From an uncultured bacterium (GTDB taxonomy: Bacteria; Actinomycetota; Coriobacteriia; Coriobacteriales; Coriobacteriaceae): a stretch of 5,760 bases of DNA. The stretch lies in contig CAJMRZ010000106.1 in NCBI GenBank assembly GCA_905215945.1, positions 1 through 5,760 of the forward strand, in the 5' to 3' direction. Positions 1 through 5,758 of the stretch are shown here, piece by piece. The position numbers and the translations under genes are program-made. Positions within the stretch are counted from its first letter, which is position 1. The number at the start of each line of letters is the position of its first letter. A model generated the notes under the pieces. It had not been told where the DNA came from. It saw only the letters and a list, made by a program, of their open reading frames with translations, and made no database searches.

Positions 1-302
1 GGCCCGAAGATACGGGTGCCGACGGGCGAACCATCGTTGTTGATGACAACGCAAGCGTTCTCATCAAAGCGAATGTAGGAGCCATCCTTGCGGCGGATCT
101 CCTTAACGGTGCGAACGACGACGCAACGGACAACGTCCTTCTTCTTGACGTTGGCGCCAGGGGTAGCCTCCTGGACAGCACCGATGAACACATCGCCGAT
201 GCCTGCATAACGACGCTTGGAACCGCCAAGCACCTTGATGCAGCGAATCTTGCGAGCGCCGGAGTTGTCGGCGACGTTCAGCATGGTTTGCATCTGAATC
301 AT
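1..302 (-). CDS. rplN: 50S ribosomal protein L14 (3'-truncated by window edge)
   Basis: L14 is a universal large-subunit protein that binds 23S rRNA at the subunit interface and takes part in intersubunit contacts. Reading the minus strand from the ATG at 302-300 gives 100 complete codons without a stop. The N-terminus [17 protein letters not shown] is the L14 hallmark, followed by [14 protein letters not shown], an RCVVVRT strand, [16 protein letters not shown] and GTRIFGP. About 22 C-terminal residues lie beyond the left edge, judging from the usual length of about 122. GGAGG stands 10 nt before the start. In many bacteria L14 opens the spc operon; here a 118-nt structured gap separates it from rpsQ, so it may have its own promoter or control. 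Identity is certain; only the end is missing. Confidence 0.97.
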   Translation of the reverse strand, partial: MIQMQTMLNVADNSGARKIRCIKVLGGSKRRYAGIGDVFIGAVQEATPGANVKKKDVVRCVVVRTVKEIRRKDGSYIRFDENACVVINNDGSPVGTRIFG

Positions 303-420
303 GGTAGATGTTCCTCCGAACTAAGAACCGAAGAGAGGTGCGCAGCCTTTATACGGCCCGTGGTATGCAAGCCAGGCATACGCACATCTTCGGAAACGTA
401 CAAGTCGTAAGAGCGACTGC
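303..420 (-). promoter_or_regulatory. Structured rpsQ-rplN intergenic leader (S10/spc boundary)
   Basis: This 118-nt gap lies inside an otherwise compact cluster. On the minus strand CCGAAGA (393-387) plus GTGCG (385-381) can pair with CGCAC (342-338) plus TCTTCGG (334-328), a 12-bp stem interrupted only by A386 against 337-335. Inside it sits a 6-bp hairpin, GTATGC/GCATAC (381-376 with 368-363), extended by GTG/CAC past a bulge. C381 is shared, so one base pair must be traded between the two. A second small hairpin, AGTCG/CGACT (418-414 with 407-403), lies nearer rpsQ. TATAAA (353-348) could be a -10 box, but I see no convincing -35 at 16-18 nt. The rplN Shine-Dalgarno sequence follows at 310-321. 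I infer a regulatory leader and/or internal promoter. Confidence 0.5.
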
Positions 421-681
421 TTATTTAGCGCGCTCGACGACCTCGATGAGGCGCCAACGCTTCATCTTGGACATAGGACGGGTCTCCATAACGCGGACGG
501 TATCGCCCACGCCAGCCGTGCACTCCTCGTCGTGAGCGTGCAGCTTCTTGGAGCTGGTCATCATCTTGCCGTACTTGGGGTGACGCTTGCGCTCGGTGAT
601 GGTGACAACAATGGTCTTGGCACCGGAGACGGAGGTAACGACACCCGTACGGACCTTACGCGAGTTACGCGAATCAGTCAT
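421..681 (-). CDS. rpsQ: 30S ribosomal protein S17
   Basis: S17 is a primary 16S rRNA-binding protein with an OB-fold that helps organise the 5' and central domains of the small subunit. The 86-residue product shows the expected pattern: RKVRTGVVTS near the start, then KTIVVTITERKRHPKYGKMM (residues about 22-41), the HAHDEE segment, the GDTVRVMETRPMSKMKRWRL signature and the VVERAK end. Length matches the family. The ATG at 681 is preceded by AAGGAGA with good spacing, and the gene begins 16 nt after the rpmC stop, so it is the distal gene of the compact block. It is followed by the 118-nt gap before rplN, consistent with an operon end or internal control point. Nothing is missing or unusual in the protein. 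Confidence 0.98.
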   Translation of the reverse strand: MTDSRNSRKVRTGVVTSVSGAKTIVVTITERKRHPKYGKMMTSSKKLHAHDEECTAGVGDTVRVMETRPMSKMKRWRLIEVVERAK

Positions 682-697
682 GTTCTCTCCTTAGGTC

Positions 698-913
698 CTA
701 CTCGGCGACAGCGGACTTCTCCGCTGCGATCTCGCGGGCGCGCTGCTCCGTGAGGACGCGAGCGATGTCCTTCTTCACGGTGTTGACGCGAGCGGTGTTG
801 TCCAGCTGGCTGGTGGCCATCTGGAAACGAAGGTTAAAGAGCTCGGCGCGCATTTCCTTCAGCTTCTCAACGAGCTGAGCGTCCGAGAGCTCACGAATCT
901 CTGCGGGCTTCAT
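698..913 (-). CDS. rpmC: 50S ribosomal protein L29
   Basis: L29 is a small helical protein near the polypeptide exit tunnel, next to L23, in the region where trigger factor and SRP dock. The 71-residue product fits the two-helix hairpin of the family: [25 protein letters not shown] as the first helix, the conserved LFNLRFQMATSQLDN turn (residues about 25-39), then a second helix with KKDIARVLTEQR. The C-terminus is alanine- and glutamate-rich. The ATG overlaps the rplP stop by 1 nt (TAATG), which suggests translational coupling, and GGAGGAG stands just upstream inside rplP. It ends with TAG, 16 nt before rpsQ. Confidence 0.97.
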   Translation of the reverse strand: MKPAEIRELSDAQLVEKLKEMRAELFNLRFQMATSQLDNTARVNTVKKDIARVLTEQRAREIAAEKSAVAE

Positions 914-1416
914 TAGTTCTCCTCCTTGGCGGCGGCGGCGTCCTCAGCAGCCCACTTGGCCTCGAGAGCGGCCTCCTCAGCCATCTCCTTCTCGATGCGC
1001 TGCTCAGCGTTCTTGGCAGCAACAATCTTGGTCTTGATGGGAAGCTTGTGCTGTGCAAGACGCAGAGCCTCGCGAGCGACCTCCTCGGGCACGCCCTTGA
1101 CCTCGAACATGATGCGGCCGGGCTTGACGACGGCCACCCACTCCTCGGGGTTACCCTTACCAGAACCCATGCGAGTCTCGGCAGGCTTCTTGGTGATGGG
1201 CTTATCGGGGAAGATCGTGATGTAGACACGACCGCCACGCTTCATGTAGCGGGTCATGGCAATACGAGCGGCCTCGATCTGACGGTTGGTGATCCAATGG
1301 GCCTCGAGAGCCTGGATACCAAACTCGCCGAAATGCAGCTCGGTATTACCCTTGGCCTGGCCCTTCATGGAGCCACGCTGCACCTTGCGGTGAAGAATAC
1401 GCTTAGGGGCAAGCAC
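913..1416 (-). CDS. rplP: 50S ribosomal protein L16 with C-terminal extension
   Basis: L16 binds 23S rRNA near the A site and the 5S rRNA/central protuberance and is needed for late large-subunit assembly and tRNA accommodation. The 167-residue product starts [15 protein letters not shown], the family N-terminus. It then shows [10 protein letters not shown], the [18 protein letters not shown] segment (residues 57-73), [21 protein letters not shown] (81-101) and the [18 protein letters not shown] helix. The start is GTG and overlaps the rpsC stop by 1 nt (TAGTG), implying translational coupling. A typical L16 ends near residue 137-144. Here residues about 136-167 form an Ala/Glu/Lys-rich, probably helical tail that most bacterial L16 proteins lack. 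The core identity is certain; the function of the tail is unknown. Confidence 0.98.
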   Translation of the reverse strand: MLAPKRILHRKVQRGSMKGQAKGNTELHFGEFGIQALEAHWITNRQIEAARIAMTRYMKRGGRVYITIFPDKPITKKPAETRMGSGKGNPEEWVAVVKPGRIMFEVKGVPEEVAREALRLAQHKLPIKTKIVAAKNAEQRIEKEMAEEAALEAKWAAEDAAAAKEEN

Positions 1417-2126
1417 TACTGACCCCTCCTCTCGGAGTTACGACGACGAGGACGGGAAGAGCCCTCGAGTGCAGGGTTGGGAACAGGCTGGCCCGGGAGC
1501 TTCTCGCCCAGGTAGATCCAGACCTTCACGCCGCAAGCGCCCATGGTGGTGCTGGCGACAGCCGTGCCGTAGTCGATCTTGGCACGGAGGGTGTGCAGAG
1601 GCACGCGACCCTCGCGGTACCACTCACGACGGCCCATCTCGGCGCCGCCGAGACGACCGGAGCACTGGATACGGATGCCCTTAGCGCCGGCCTTGCGGGC
1701 GGACTGGACAGCCTTGCGCATAGCGCGACGGAAGGCAACGCGGCCCTCGAGCTGCTCGGCGATAGACTGAGCAACGAGGTTGGCGTCGAGCTCGGGGCGC
1801 TTGATCTCGACAACGTCGACGGAGAGCTGGCCCTTGGAGACGCCAGCGACCTTCTCGAGCTCGGTGCGGAGGGTATCGATCTCGGCACCCTTCTTACCGA
1901 TGACAACGCCGGGGCGAGCAGTGAGGATGATGACCTTCACCTTGTCGCCAGCGCGCTCGATCTCGACACGGGAGACAGCTGCGCGGGAAAGACGCTTCTC
2001 GAGGTACTTACGAATCTCGAGATCGTTACCGAGGGTCTTAGCGTAATCCTTCTCTGCGAACCAGCGGGAGCGCCAGTTCTCGGTGATGCCAAGACGGAAG
2101 CCGGTGGGGTAGACTTTCTGACCCAT
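1416..2126 (-). CDS. rpsC: 30S ribosomal protein S3
   Basis: S3 sits in the head of the small subunit at the mRNA entry channel, where with S4 and S5 it contributes to mRNA helicase activity. The 236-residue product opens [22 protein letters not shown]. Residues about 40-108 form the type II KH domain with the GVVIGKKG loop (73-80). Next come [27 protein letters not shown] (133-159) and the C-terminal S3 domain with [23 protein letters not shown]. The end is basic (RPRRR). AAAGGAGG lies within the tail of rplV, and the ATG comes 6 nt after the rplV stop. The TAG stop overlaps the GTG start of rplP. Length is typical of the family. Confidence 0.98.
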   Translation of the reverse strand: MGQKVYPTGFRLGITENWRSRWFAEKDYAKTLGNDLEIRKYLEKRLSRAAVSRVEIERAGDKVKVIILTARPGVVIGKKGAEIDTLRTELEKVAGVSKGQLSVDVVEIKRPELDANLVAQSIAEQLEGRVAFRRAMRKAVQSARKAGAKGIRIQCSGRLGGAEMGRREWYREGRVPLHTLRAKIDYGTAVASTTMGACGVKVWIYLGEKLPGQPVPNPALEGSSRPRRRNSERRGQ

Positions 2127-2132
2127 ACAGCT

Positions 2133-2504
2133 TTACGCCTCCTTTCGAGGAGCAACGACGACGGTGATGTGGGAAGTACGCTTCAGAATGCGAGAAGCGG
2201 AACCCTTGGCGCGGGGACGGATGCGCTTAAGCGTCGGACCCTCGTCAACATAGGCAGCGGCGACAACCAGGTTGTCGGCACGCAGACCGTTGTTGTTCTC
2301 GGCGTTCGCAACGGCGGAACGGAGAACCTTCTCGACATCCACGGCGACGGCGCGGTCGCAGAAGTGGAGGATGTCGAAGGCCTGAGCGACAGGCTTGCGG
2401 CGGATCAGATCGACCACCAGGCGGGCCTTGCTGGGGGAAACACGCACGTACTTAGCGACGGCGCGAACCTCGGTGGCCTCAGTTTCAATAGACTTAGTTG
2501 CCAT
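2133..2504 (-). CDS. rplV: 50S ribosomal protein L22
   Basis: L22 binds 23S rRNA in all domains; its long beta-hairpin lines the peptide exit tunnel, where macrolide-resistance changes and nascent-chain stalling contacts occur. The 123-residue product has the conserved [34 protein letters not shown] core (about 13-46), then [13 protein letters not shown]. The extended hairpin region runs from [15 protein letters not shown] through [16 protein letters not shown] (about 88-117). About a dozen residues precede the usual start of homology, a modest and common N-terminal variation. The ATG at 2504 is preceded by AGGGGG in the 14-nt rpsS-rplV gap, and the gene ends 6 nt before rpsC. No tunnel-hairpin deletion is apparent. 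Confidence 0.97.
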   Translation of the reverse strand: MATKSIETEATEVRAVAKYVRVSPSKARLVVDLIRRKPVAQAFDILHFCDRAVAVDVEKVLRSAVANAENNNGLRADNLVVAAAYVDEGPTLKRIRPRAKGSASRILKRTSHITVVVAPRKEA

Positions 2505-2518
2505 TTACGGTTAACCCC

Positions 2519-2779
2519 CTATTTGGCCTTGTGGCCACGGAACGTACGAGTCGGCGCGAACTCGCCGAGCTTGTGACCAACCATGGACTCGGTAACATAC
2601 ACGGGCACATGCTTGCGGCCGTCGTGGACGGCGATGGTGTGACCAACCATCTCGGGGAAGATGGTGGACGCGCGGGACCAGGTCTTCACGACGTCCTTCT
2701 TGCCAGCCTCGTTCATCGCGGTGATACGCGAGAGAAGGCGAGTCTCCACGAACGGGCCCTTTTTGAGACTTCTGCTCAT
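2519..2779 (-). CDS. rpsS: 30S ribosomal protein S19
   Basis: S19 is located in the head of the small subunit, pairs with S13 and contacts the large subunit and A-site tRNA. The 86-residue product opens [16 protein letters not shown], then has [52 protein letters not shown], which is nearly the textbook S19 signature (residues about 32-83). Family proteins are usually about 92 residues, so the short KAK end is slightly trimmed but within range. The start at 2779 follows GGAGA at a suitable distance in the 32-nt gap after rplB. The stop is TAG, and rplV begins 14 nt later. Confidence 0.98.
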   Translation of the reverse strand: MSRSLKKGPFVETRLLSRITAMNEAGKKDVVKTWSRASTIFPEMVGHTIAVHDGRKHVPVYVTESMVGHKLGEFAPTRTFRGHKAK

Positions 2780-2811
2780 AAGTGCTTTCTCCTAAAACTC
2801 GGTATCCGAAA

Positions 2812-3642
2812 TTACTTCTTACGGCGACGAATGATGTGCTGGTTCGAGACCTTCTTCTTCTTGCGCGTACGAAGGCCCTTCGTCGGCTTACCCCAGGGGG
2901 TAACGGAGGGACGACCAGAGGTGTGGTTCTTGCCCTCGCCACCGCCGTGCGGGTGGTCGACAGGGTTCATGACGGTACCGCGGACGGTCGGGCGCACGTT
3001 CATGTGACGCTTACGGCCGGCCTTGCCGATGACGATGTTGGAGTGATCGGCGTTGCCGACCTCACCGACGGTGGCGCGGCAGGTAACGAGGATGCGGCGC
3101 ATCTCGGAGGAAGGCATACGGACGATGGCGTACTTGCCCTCCTTACCCATCAGCTGGCAGGAGTTACCGGCGGAACGGGCGATAGCAGCGCCCTTGCCCG
3201 GCTGGAACTCGACGGCGTGGATGAGCGTACCGACGGGGATGTCGGCGAGGGGCAGAGCGTTGCCCGGCTTGATGTCGGCGTCAGAACCGGACATGATGGT
3301 CTGACCGACCTCGAGGCCCTTGGGGGCCAGGATGTAGCGCTTCTCACCGTCAGCGTAGTGCAGCAGAGCGATGCGAGCGGAACGGTTCGGATCGTACTCG
3401 ATCGTGGCAACCTTGGCGGGCACGCCGTCCTTGTTGCGCTTGAAGTCGATCACGCGGTAACGACGCTTCACGCCGCCGCCCTGGTGGCGGGTGGTGATAC
3501 GGCCGTTGTTGTTACGACCGGCCTTCTTGGGCAGGGGCTCGAGAAGAGACTTCTCGGGCTTGGTGCAGGTGATCTCGGAGAAATCGGAGATCGTCTGCCA
3601 ACGCCTACCAGCGGAGGTCGGCTTAAGGTGCTTTACAGCCAT
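2812..3642 (-). CDS. rplB: 50S ribosomal protein L2
   Basis: L2 is one of the most conserved large-subunit proteins. It is needed for subunit joining and peptidyl-transferase activity and contacts 23S rRNA close to the catalytic centre. The 276-residue product starts [15 protein letters not shown], then shows [20 protein letters not shown] (about 44-63), the SH3-like core, and the C-terminal DHPHGGGEG motif (229-237) with the conserved histidine at 230. The basic tail is [13 protein letters not shown] longer in-frame start exists 25 codons upstream, but the ATG at 3642 is chosen because homology begins there and AAAGGG lies 8 nt before it. The 179-nt gap from rplW is unusual for this cluster and holds regulatory structures described separately. 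rpsS follows after 32 nt. Confidence 0.98.
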   Translation of the reverse strand: MAVKHLKPTSAGRRWQTISDFSEITCTKPEKSLLEPLPKKAGRNNNGRITTRHQGGGVKRRYRVIDFKRNKDGVPAKVATIEYDPNRSARIALLHYADGEKRYILAPKGLEVGQTIMSGSDADIKPGNALPLADIPVGTLIHAVEFQPGKGAAIARSAGNSCQLMGKEGKYAIVRMPSSEMRRILVTCRATVGEVGNADHSNIVIGKAGRKRHMNVRPTVRGTVMNPVDHPHGGGEGKNHTSGRPSVTPWGKPTKGLRTRKKKKVSNQHIIRRRKK

Positions 3643-3645
3643 TAC

Positions 3646-3713
3646 AATCCCTTTCAATAGGAATCCGTTAGCCATCGCAGACAGGGATTCGAGGTTCTGC
3701 CTCGGGTGCGATG
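3646..3713 (-). promoter_or_regulatory. rplB leader: nested hairpins with anti-Shine-Dalgarno pairing
   Basis: On the minus strand CATCGCA (3713-3707) pairs perfectly with TGCGATG (3679-3673), 7 bp. Nested inside is CGAGG-CAGAA-CCTCG (3704-3690), a 5-bp hairpin. The single-stranded 3' side of this internal region contains AATCCCT (3689-3683), exactly complementary over 7 bp to AGGGATT (3652-3646), which is the rplB Shine-Dalgarno region just upstream of the ATG. Pairing would make a pseudoknot that masks the ribosome-binding site. A competing 6-bp pairing, GAATCC (3690-3685) with GGATTC (3666-3661), would release it. The base pairing is seen directly; regulation, for instance by L2 or another r-protein, is inference. 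Confidence 0.6.
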
Positions 3714-3722
3714 ACACCGGAC

Positions 3723-3748
3723 GTATACACGGTTCCGGGCGTGTCCAT
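3723..3748 (-). repeat. 26-nt shared element, copy upstream of rplB
   Basis: On the minus strand this reads ATGGACACG, then CCCGGAAC, then CGTGTATAC. It matches the copy at 5588-5613 at 23 of 26 positions, with no similarity beyond either end. ACACG and CGTGT can form a 5-bp stem around an 8-nt loop. It starts 80 nt before the rplB start codon and lies immediately after the intergenic hairpin. Possible roles are a shared promoter or operator, an RNA binding site, or the start of a small leader peptide. The sequence alone does not decide among them. Confidence 0.6.
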
Positions 3749-3767
3749 TTTATACGCCCAAAACCTT

Positions 3768-3803
3768 GAGCTCTCGCCTCCCCTATTTGGGAGGCATGAG
3801 CTC
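3768..3803 (-). terminator. 13-bp hairpin after rplW; candidate terminator or attenuator
   Basis: The stem is GAGCTC (3803-3798) with GAGCTC (3773-3768), then a 2x2 internal loop, then GCCTCCC (3795-3789) with GGGAGGC (3782-3776) around a 6-nt loop. It lies 18 nt past the rplW stop. On the coding strand it is followed by AAGGTTTTGGG, so the U-tract is short and interrupted. That fits a leaky terminator, an attenuator or an RNA-processing/stability stem better than a full intrinsic terminator. On the plus strand there is no T-run. Confidence 0.55.
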
Positions 3804-3821
3804 ACTCAACAGCAGCGAGTC

Positions 3822-4109
3822 TTAGGCCTGGTTGCCAAAGACCTCGATGGTGTCGCCCTCGGCCAGCGTGACGATGGCCTTCTTCCAAGAACGGGTCTTG
3901 CCGGCGACATAGCGCACGCGCTTGGTCTTGGGCTTGACCGTCAGGGTGTTCACGCGAACGACCTTGACGCCGAAGATCTCCTCGACAGCGTCCTTGATCT
4001 GATACTTGTTAGCATCCTTGGCGACCTCGAACGTGTACTTGTTCAGCTCCATGCCGGAGAAGGAACGCTCGGACACGATCGGACGGATGATGATCTCGTG
4101 GGCGGTCAT
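3822..4109 (-). CDS. rplW: 50S ribosomal protein L23
   Basis: L23 lies at the exit of the peptide tunnel and is the docking site for trigger factor and SRP. The 95-residue product shows the family layout: IIIRPIVSERSFSGMELNKYTFEVAKDANKYQIKDAVEEIFGVKVVRVNTL (residues about 6-56), the basic loop VKPKTKRVRYVAGKTRSWKKAIVTL, and the GDTIEVF strand at the C-terminus. Length is normal. Its ATG directly abuts the rplD stop (TAAATG, no spacer), with GGAGG inside the end of rplD, so translation is probably coupled. It is followed by 179 non-coding nt instead of the usual short spacer to rplB, so it may be the last gene of a first transcription unit. Confidence 0.98.
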   Translation of the reverse strand: MTAHEIIIRPIVSERSFSGMELNKYTFEVAKDANKYQIKDAVEEIFGVKVVRVNTLTVKPKTKRVRYVAGKTRSWKKAIVTLAEGDTIEVFGNQA

Positions 4110-4736
4110 TTATGCAAGCACCTCCCCGAAGTGAGCGGCGACGTCGGCGGGCATCAGCACAGCGTTGTTGTTGACGAGATCGTAGGTGTTGGCCTCGTCA
4201 GCGGTGATGATGAACGTCTTGGGAATGTTGCGGAACGACAGGTAGGCGTTGACGTCCTCATCGCGAACAATGATGGTCAGACGCTTGCCCTCAAGGCCGA
4301 GAGCCTTGAGCATGGCGACGGCAGCCTTGGTGGAAGGCTTCTCGAAGCCGTAGTCGTCGACGAGCACGAGCTCGCCATCGGCCAGCTTGGCGGACAGCGC
4401 GGAGCGCATAGCCAGCTTGACCTCCTTGTTGTTCATACGCTTAGCGTAGGAACGGGGCTTGGGGGCGAAGACAACGCCACCGTGACGCCACTGGGCAGCA
4501 CGGATGGAACCCTGGCGGGCACGGCCGGTGCCCTTCTGACGCCAAGGCTTCTTGCCGCCACCGGAAACCTCAGAGCGGCCCTTAGCGGACTGGGTGCCCT
4601 GACGCCAAGAGGCCATCTGGCACTTGACGATGTGGTGCATAACGTGGATGTTCGGCTCGATGCCGTACACCTCAGCGGCGAGCTCGGCCTCGGCGACCTT
4701 CTTGCCCTCGCTGTTCTTTACTTCAAACTTTGCCAT
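4110..4736 (-). CDS. rplD: 50S ribosomal protein L4
   Basis: L4 is an early-assembling large-subunit protein. Its extended loop reaches the exit tunnel opposite L22, and in Escherichia coli it represses the S10 operon at transcription and translation. The 208-residue product has HVMHHIVKCQMASWRQGTQSAKGRSEVSGGGKKPWRQKGTGRARQGS (about 31-77), which is the tunnel loop with the GTGRAR motif (69-74). Next come WRHGGVVFAPKPRSYAKRMNNKEVKLAMRSALS and the globular C-terminal domain. Length is typical. AAGGAGA precedes the ATG in the 46-nt gap after rplC, and rplW follows with no spacer. Its known role as a regulator makes it a natural candidate ligand for the structured rplC leader, but that is inference. 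Confidence 0.98.
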   Translation of the reverse strand: MAKFEVKNSEGKKVAEAELAAEVYGIEPNIHVMHHIVKCQMASWRQGTQSAKGRSEVSGGGKKPWRQKGTGRARQGSIRAAQWRHGGVVFAPKPRSYAKRMNNKEVKLAMRSALSAKLADGELVLVDDYGFEKPSTKAAVAMLKALGLEGKRLTIIVRDEDVNAYLSFRNIPKTFIITADEANTYDLVNNNAVLMPADVAAHFGEVLA

Positions 4737-4782
4737 TTAAGTGTTCTCCTTGGTATGACGCTGGGCTAAATGGGCTGGGCCC

Positions 4783-5403
4783 TTAGGCCATACGGATGGC
4801 GACGAGACCATTCTTGGCACCCGGGACAGCGCCCTTGACCAAGATGAGGTTCTGCTCGGCATCGATGCGGACAACGGAAAGGTTCTTGACGGTAACGCGC
4901 TCGTTACCCATGTGACCGGCCATCTTGACGCCCTTGAGGACGCGCGCAGGATAGGCGCACTGACCGATAGAACCGGGGTGACGCTGGAAGTGAGAACCAT
5001 GCGTCATAGGACCGCGGCGCTGACCCCAGCGCTTGATGCGACCCTGGAAGCCCTTACCCTTGGAGGTACCGATGACGTCGACCTTCTCGACATCAGCGAA
5101 ATCAGCGACGGTGACGACCTCGCCGACCTTGTGCTCCTCGCCGTTCTCGACGCGGACCTCACGAAGGAAGCGGACAGGCTCGACGCCAGCCTTGGCGAAG
5201 TGACCAGCCATGGGCTTGTTCACGTTCTTGGCCTTGATGTCGCCGAAACCGATCTGGACGGCGTCATAGCCGTCGGTTGCCTGAGTTTTAACCTGCGAGA
5301 CAGCGCAGGGGCCAGCCTGGATGACCGTGACGGGAACGACGTTGTCGTCCTCGTCCCAAACCTGGGTCATGCCAATCTTGCGGCCGAGAATCATGCTGAT
5401 CAA
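4783..5403 (-). CDS. rplC: 50S ribosomal protein L3 (TTG start)
   Basis: L3 is an early-binding 23S rRNA protein whose extended loop approaches the peptidyl-transferase centre. The 206-residue product shows [15 protein letters not shown] near the start, [26 protein letters not shown] (about 112-137), RHPGSIGQ (141-148) and [21 protein letters not shown] (156-176). The start is taken as TTG at 5403, giving [12 protein letters not shown], which lines up with the usual actinobacterial pattern of three residues before ILG. An ATG three codons in (5394) is the alternative, but it has no better Shine-Dalgarno sequence. The likely ribosome site, TTGGGA (5416-5411), is poor and sits in a hairpin. rpsJ is not adjacent on its 5' side. 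Confidence 0.96.
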   Translation of the reverse strand: MISMILGRKIGMTQVWDEDDNVVPVTVIQAGPCAVSQVKTQATDGYDAVQIGFGDIKAKNVNKPMAGHFAKAGVEPVRFLREVRVENGEEHKVGEVVTVADFADVEKVDVIGTSKGKGFQGRIKRWGQRRGPMTHGSHFQRHPGSIGQCAYPARVLKGVKMAGHMGNERVTVKNLSVVRIDAEQNLILVKGAVPGAKNGLVAIRMA

Positions 5404-5410
5404 GATATGA

Positions 5411-5475
5411 TCCCAACTCTCGCGTGGTCTTGGGACAATGCGTACACCACCGAGCGTACGCCCCTAGAGGACCAC
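5411..5475 (-). promoter_or_regulatory. rplC leader: two hairpins with mutually complementary loops
   Basis: On the minus strand hairpin 1 is GCGTAC (5461-5456), a 10-nt loop, then GTACGC (5445-5440). Hairpin 2 is TCCCAA (5435-5430), a 13-nt loop, then TTGGGA (5416-5411), whose 3' arm is the only ribosome-site-like sequence, 7 nt before the TTG start. Loop 1 carries CTCGGTGGT and loop 2 carries ACCACGCGAG; these are complementary over 9 bp with a single bulged G. They could form a kissing interaction, or an alternative stem that excludes both hairpins and frees the ribosome site. GTGGTC at 5475-5470 is a further 6-bp competitor for loop 2. The pairings are exact in sequence; a switch function is inference. 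Confidence 0.55.
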
Positions 5476-5587
5476 TACTTACACGACGTGCTCCCCAGCC
5501 TTGTATTTCGCCCGGACTACCTGACAACCCTATTAAGCAGGCATTTTGTCCAGCCAGAATACTCCCCTGGTTACACACAGTTGTTTA

Positions 5588-5613
5588 GTATACACGGCTG
5601 CGGGCGTATCCAT
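5588..5613 (-). repeat. 26-nt shared element, copy upstream of rplC
   Basis: On the minus strand this reads ATGGATACG, CCCGCAGC, CGTGTATAC and differs from the rplB copy at three positions. The change in the left arm turns a C-G pair into a U-G wobble, so the 5-bp stem survives, and the other two changes fall in the loop. TATACT (5592-5587) at its 3' end is one base from the -10 consensus TATAAT, but no good -35 stands at 16-18 nt. It lies 184 nt before the rplC start. Confidence 0.6.
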
Positions 5614-5721
5614 CGAGATTCATATTTCACTCACATTGTTTACGCAGGTAAAGTGCGTGGAGTCGCCTGGGCTTGGCAGAGGGGCGGCGAAATATATTAA
5701 GTTTGCTGCTCTACAGTCCTG

Positions 5722-5758
5722 CGCAAGACGGAAAGCACATTAAGTGCTTTCCTTTGCG
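5722..5758. terminator. Near-symmetric hairpin, candidate terminator of the upstream gene
   Basis: GGAAAGCAC (5730-5738) and GTGCTTTCC (5744-5752) form a perfect 9-bp stem around a 5-nt AT-rich loop. Outer CGCAA (5722-5726) and TTGCG (5754-5758) can extend it past a short asymmetric internal loop. Neither side carries a proper T-run; the plus-strand side has only TTTCCTTT. It probably ends transcription arriving from the gene beyond the right edge, or insulates the rplC unit. The strand of action is undecided. Confidence 0.45.

Noticed and set aside
340..380. Third copy of the 26-nt element in the rpsQ-rplN gap
   Set aside because: Only scattered blocks (ATAC, GCCGT, TATA) line up, and only with gaps, so the similarity is too weak to claim.
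303..420. tRNA or other small RNA gene in the rpsQ-rplN gap
   Set aside because: There is no cloverleaf, anticodon arm or T-loop consensus; the hairpins fit a leader better.
1593..2576. Long plus-strand reading frame of 327 codons opposite rpsC and rplV
   Set aside because: It lies antisense to two certain r-protein genes, has a low-complexity Leu/Gly/Asp-rich composition typical of antisense frames in GC-rich genes, and shows no recognisable domain.
2782..3660. Plus-strand reading frame of 292 codons opposite rplB
   Set aside because: It is fully antisense to rplB with no family features; the codon bias of rplB explains it.
3643..3717. 25-codon N-terminal extension of L2
   Set aside because: The extension runs through the leader hairpins, has no homology to L2 proteins, and the ATG at 3642 has a proper Shine-Dalgarno sequence.
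3711..4769. Plus-strand reading frame of 352 codons opposite rplW and rplD
   Set aside because: It is a mirror of conserved coding sequence, with the same antisense composition (Leu, Gly, Asp, Val) and no recognisable family.
5288..5578. Minus-strand 96-codon frame overlapping the rplC start, considered as a displaced rpsJ
   Set aside because: The translation has no S10 features and is out of frame with rplC; its 3' part is rplC read in the wrong frame.
4912..5700. Plus-strand reading frame of 262 codons opposite rplC and its leader
   Set aside because: It overlaps certain coding sequence in antisense, and the part over the leader shows no protein-like conservation or ribosome site.
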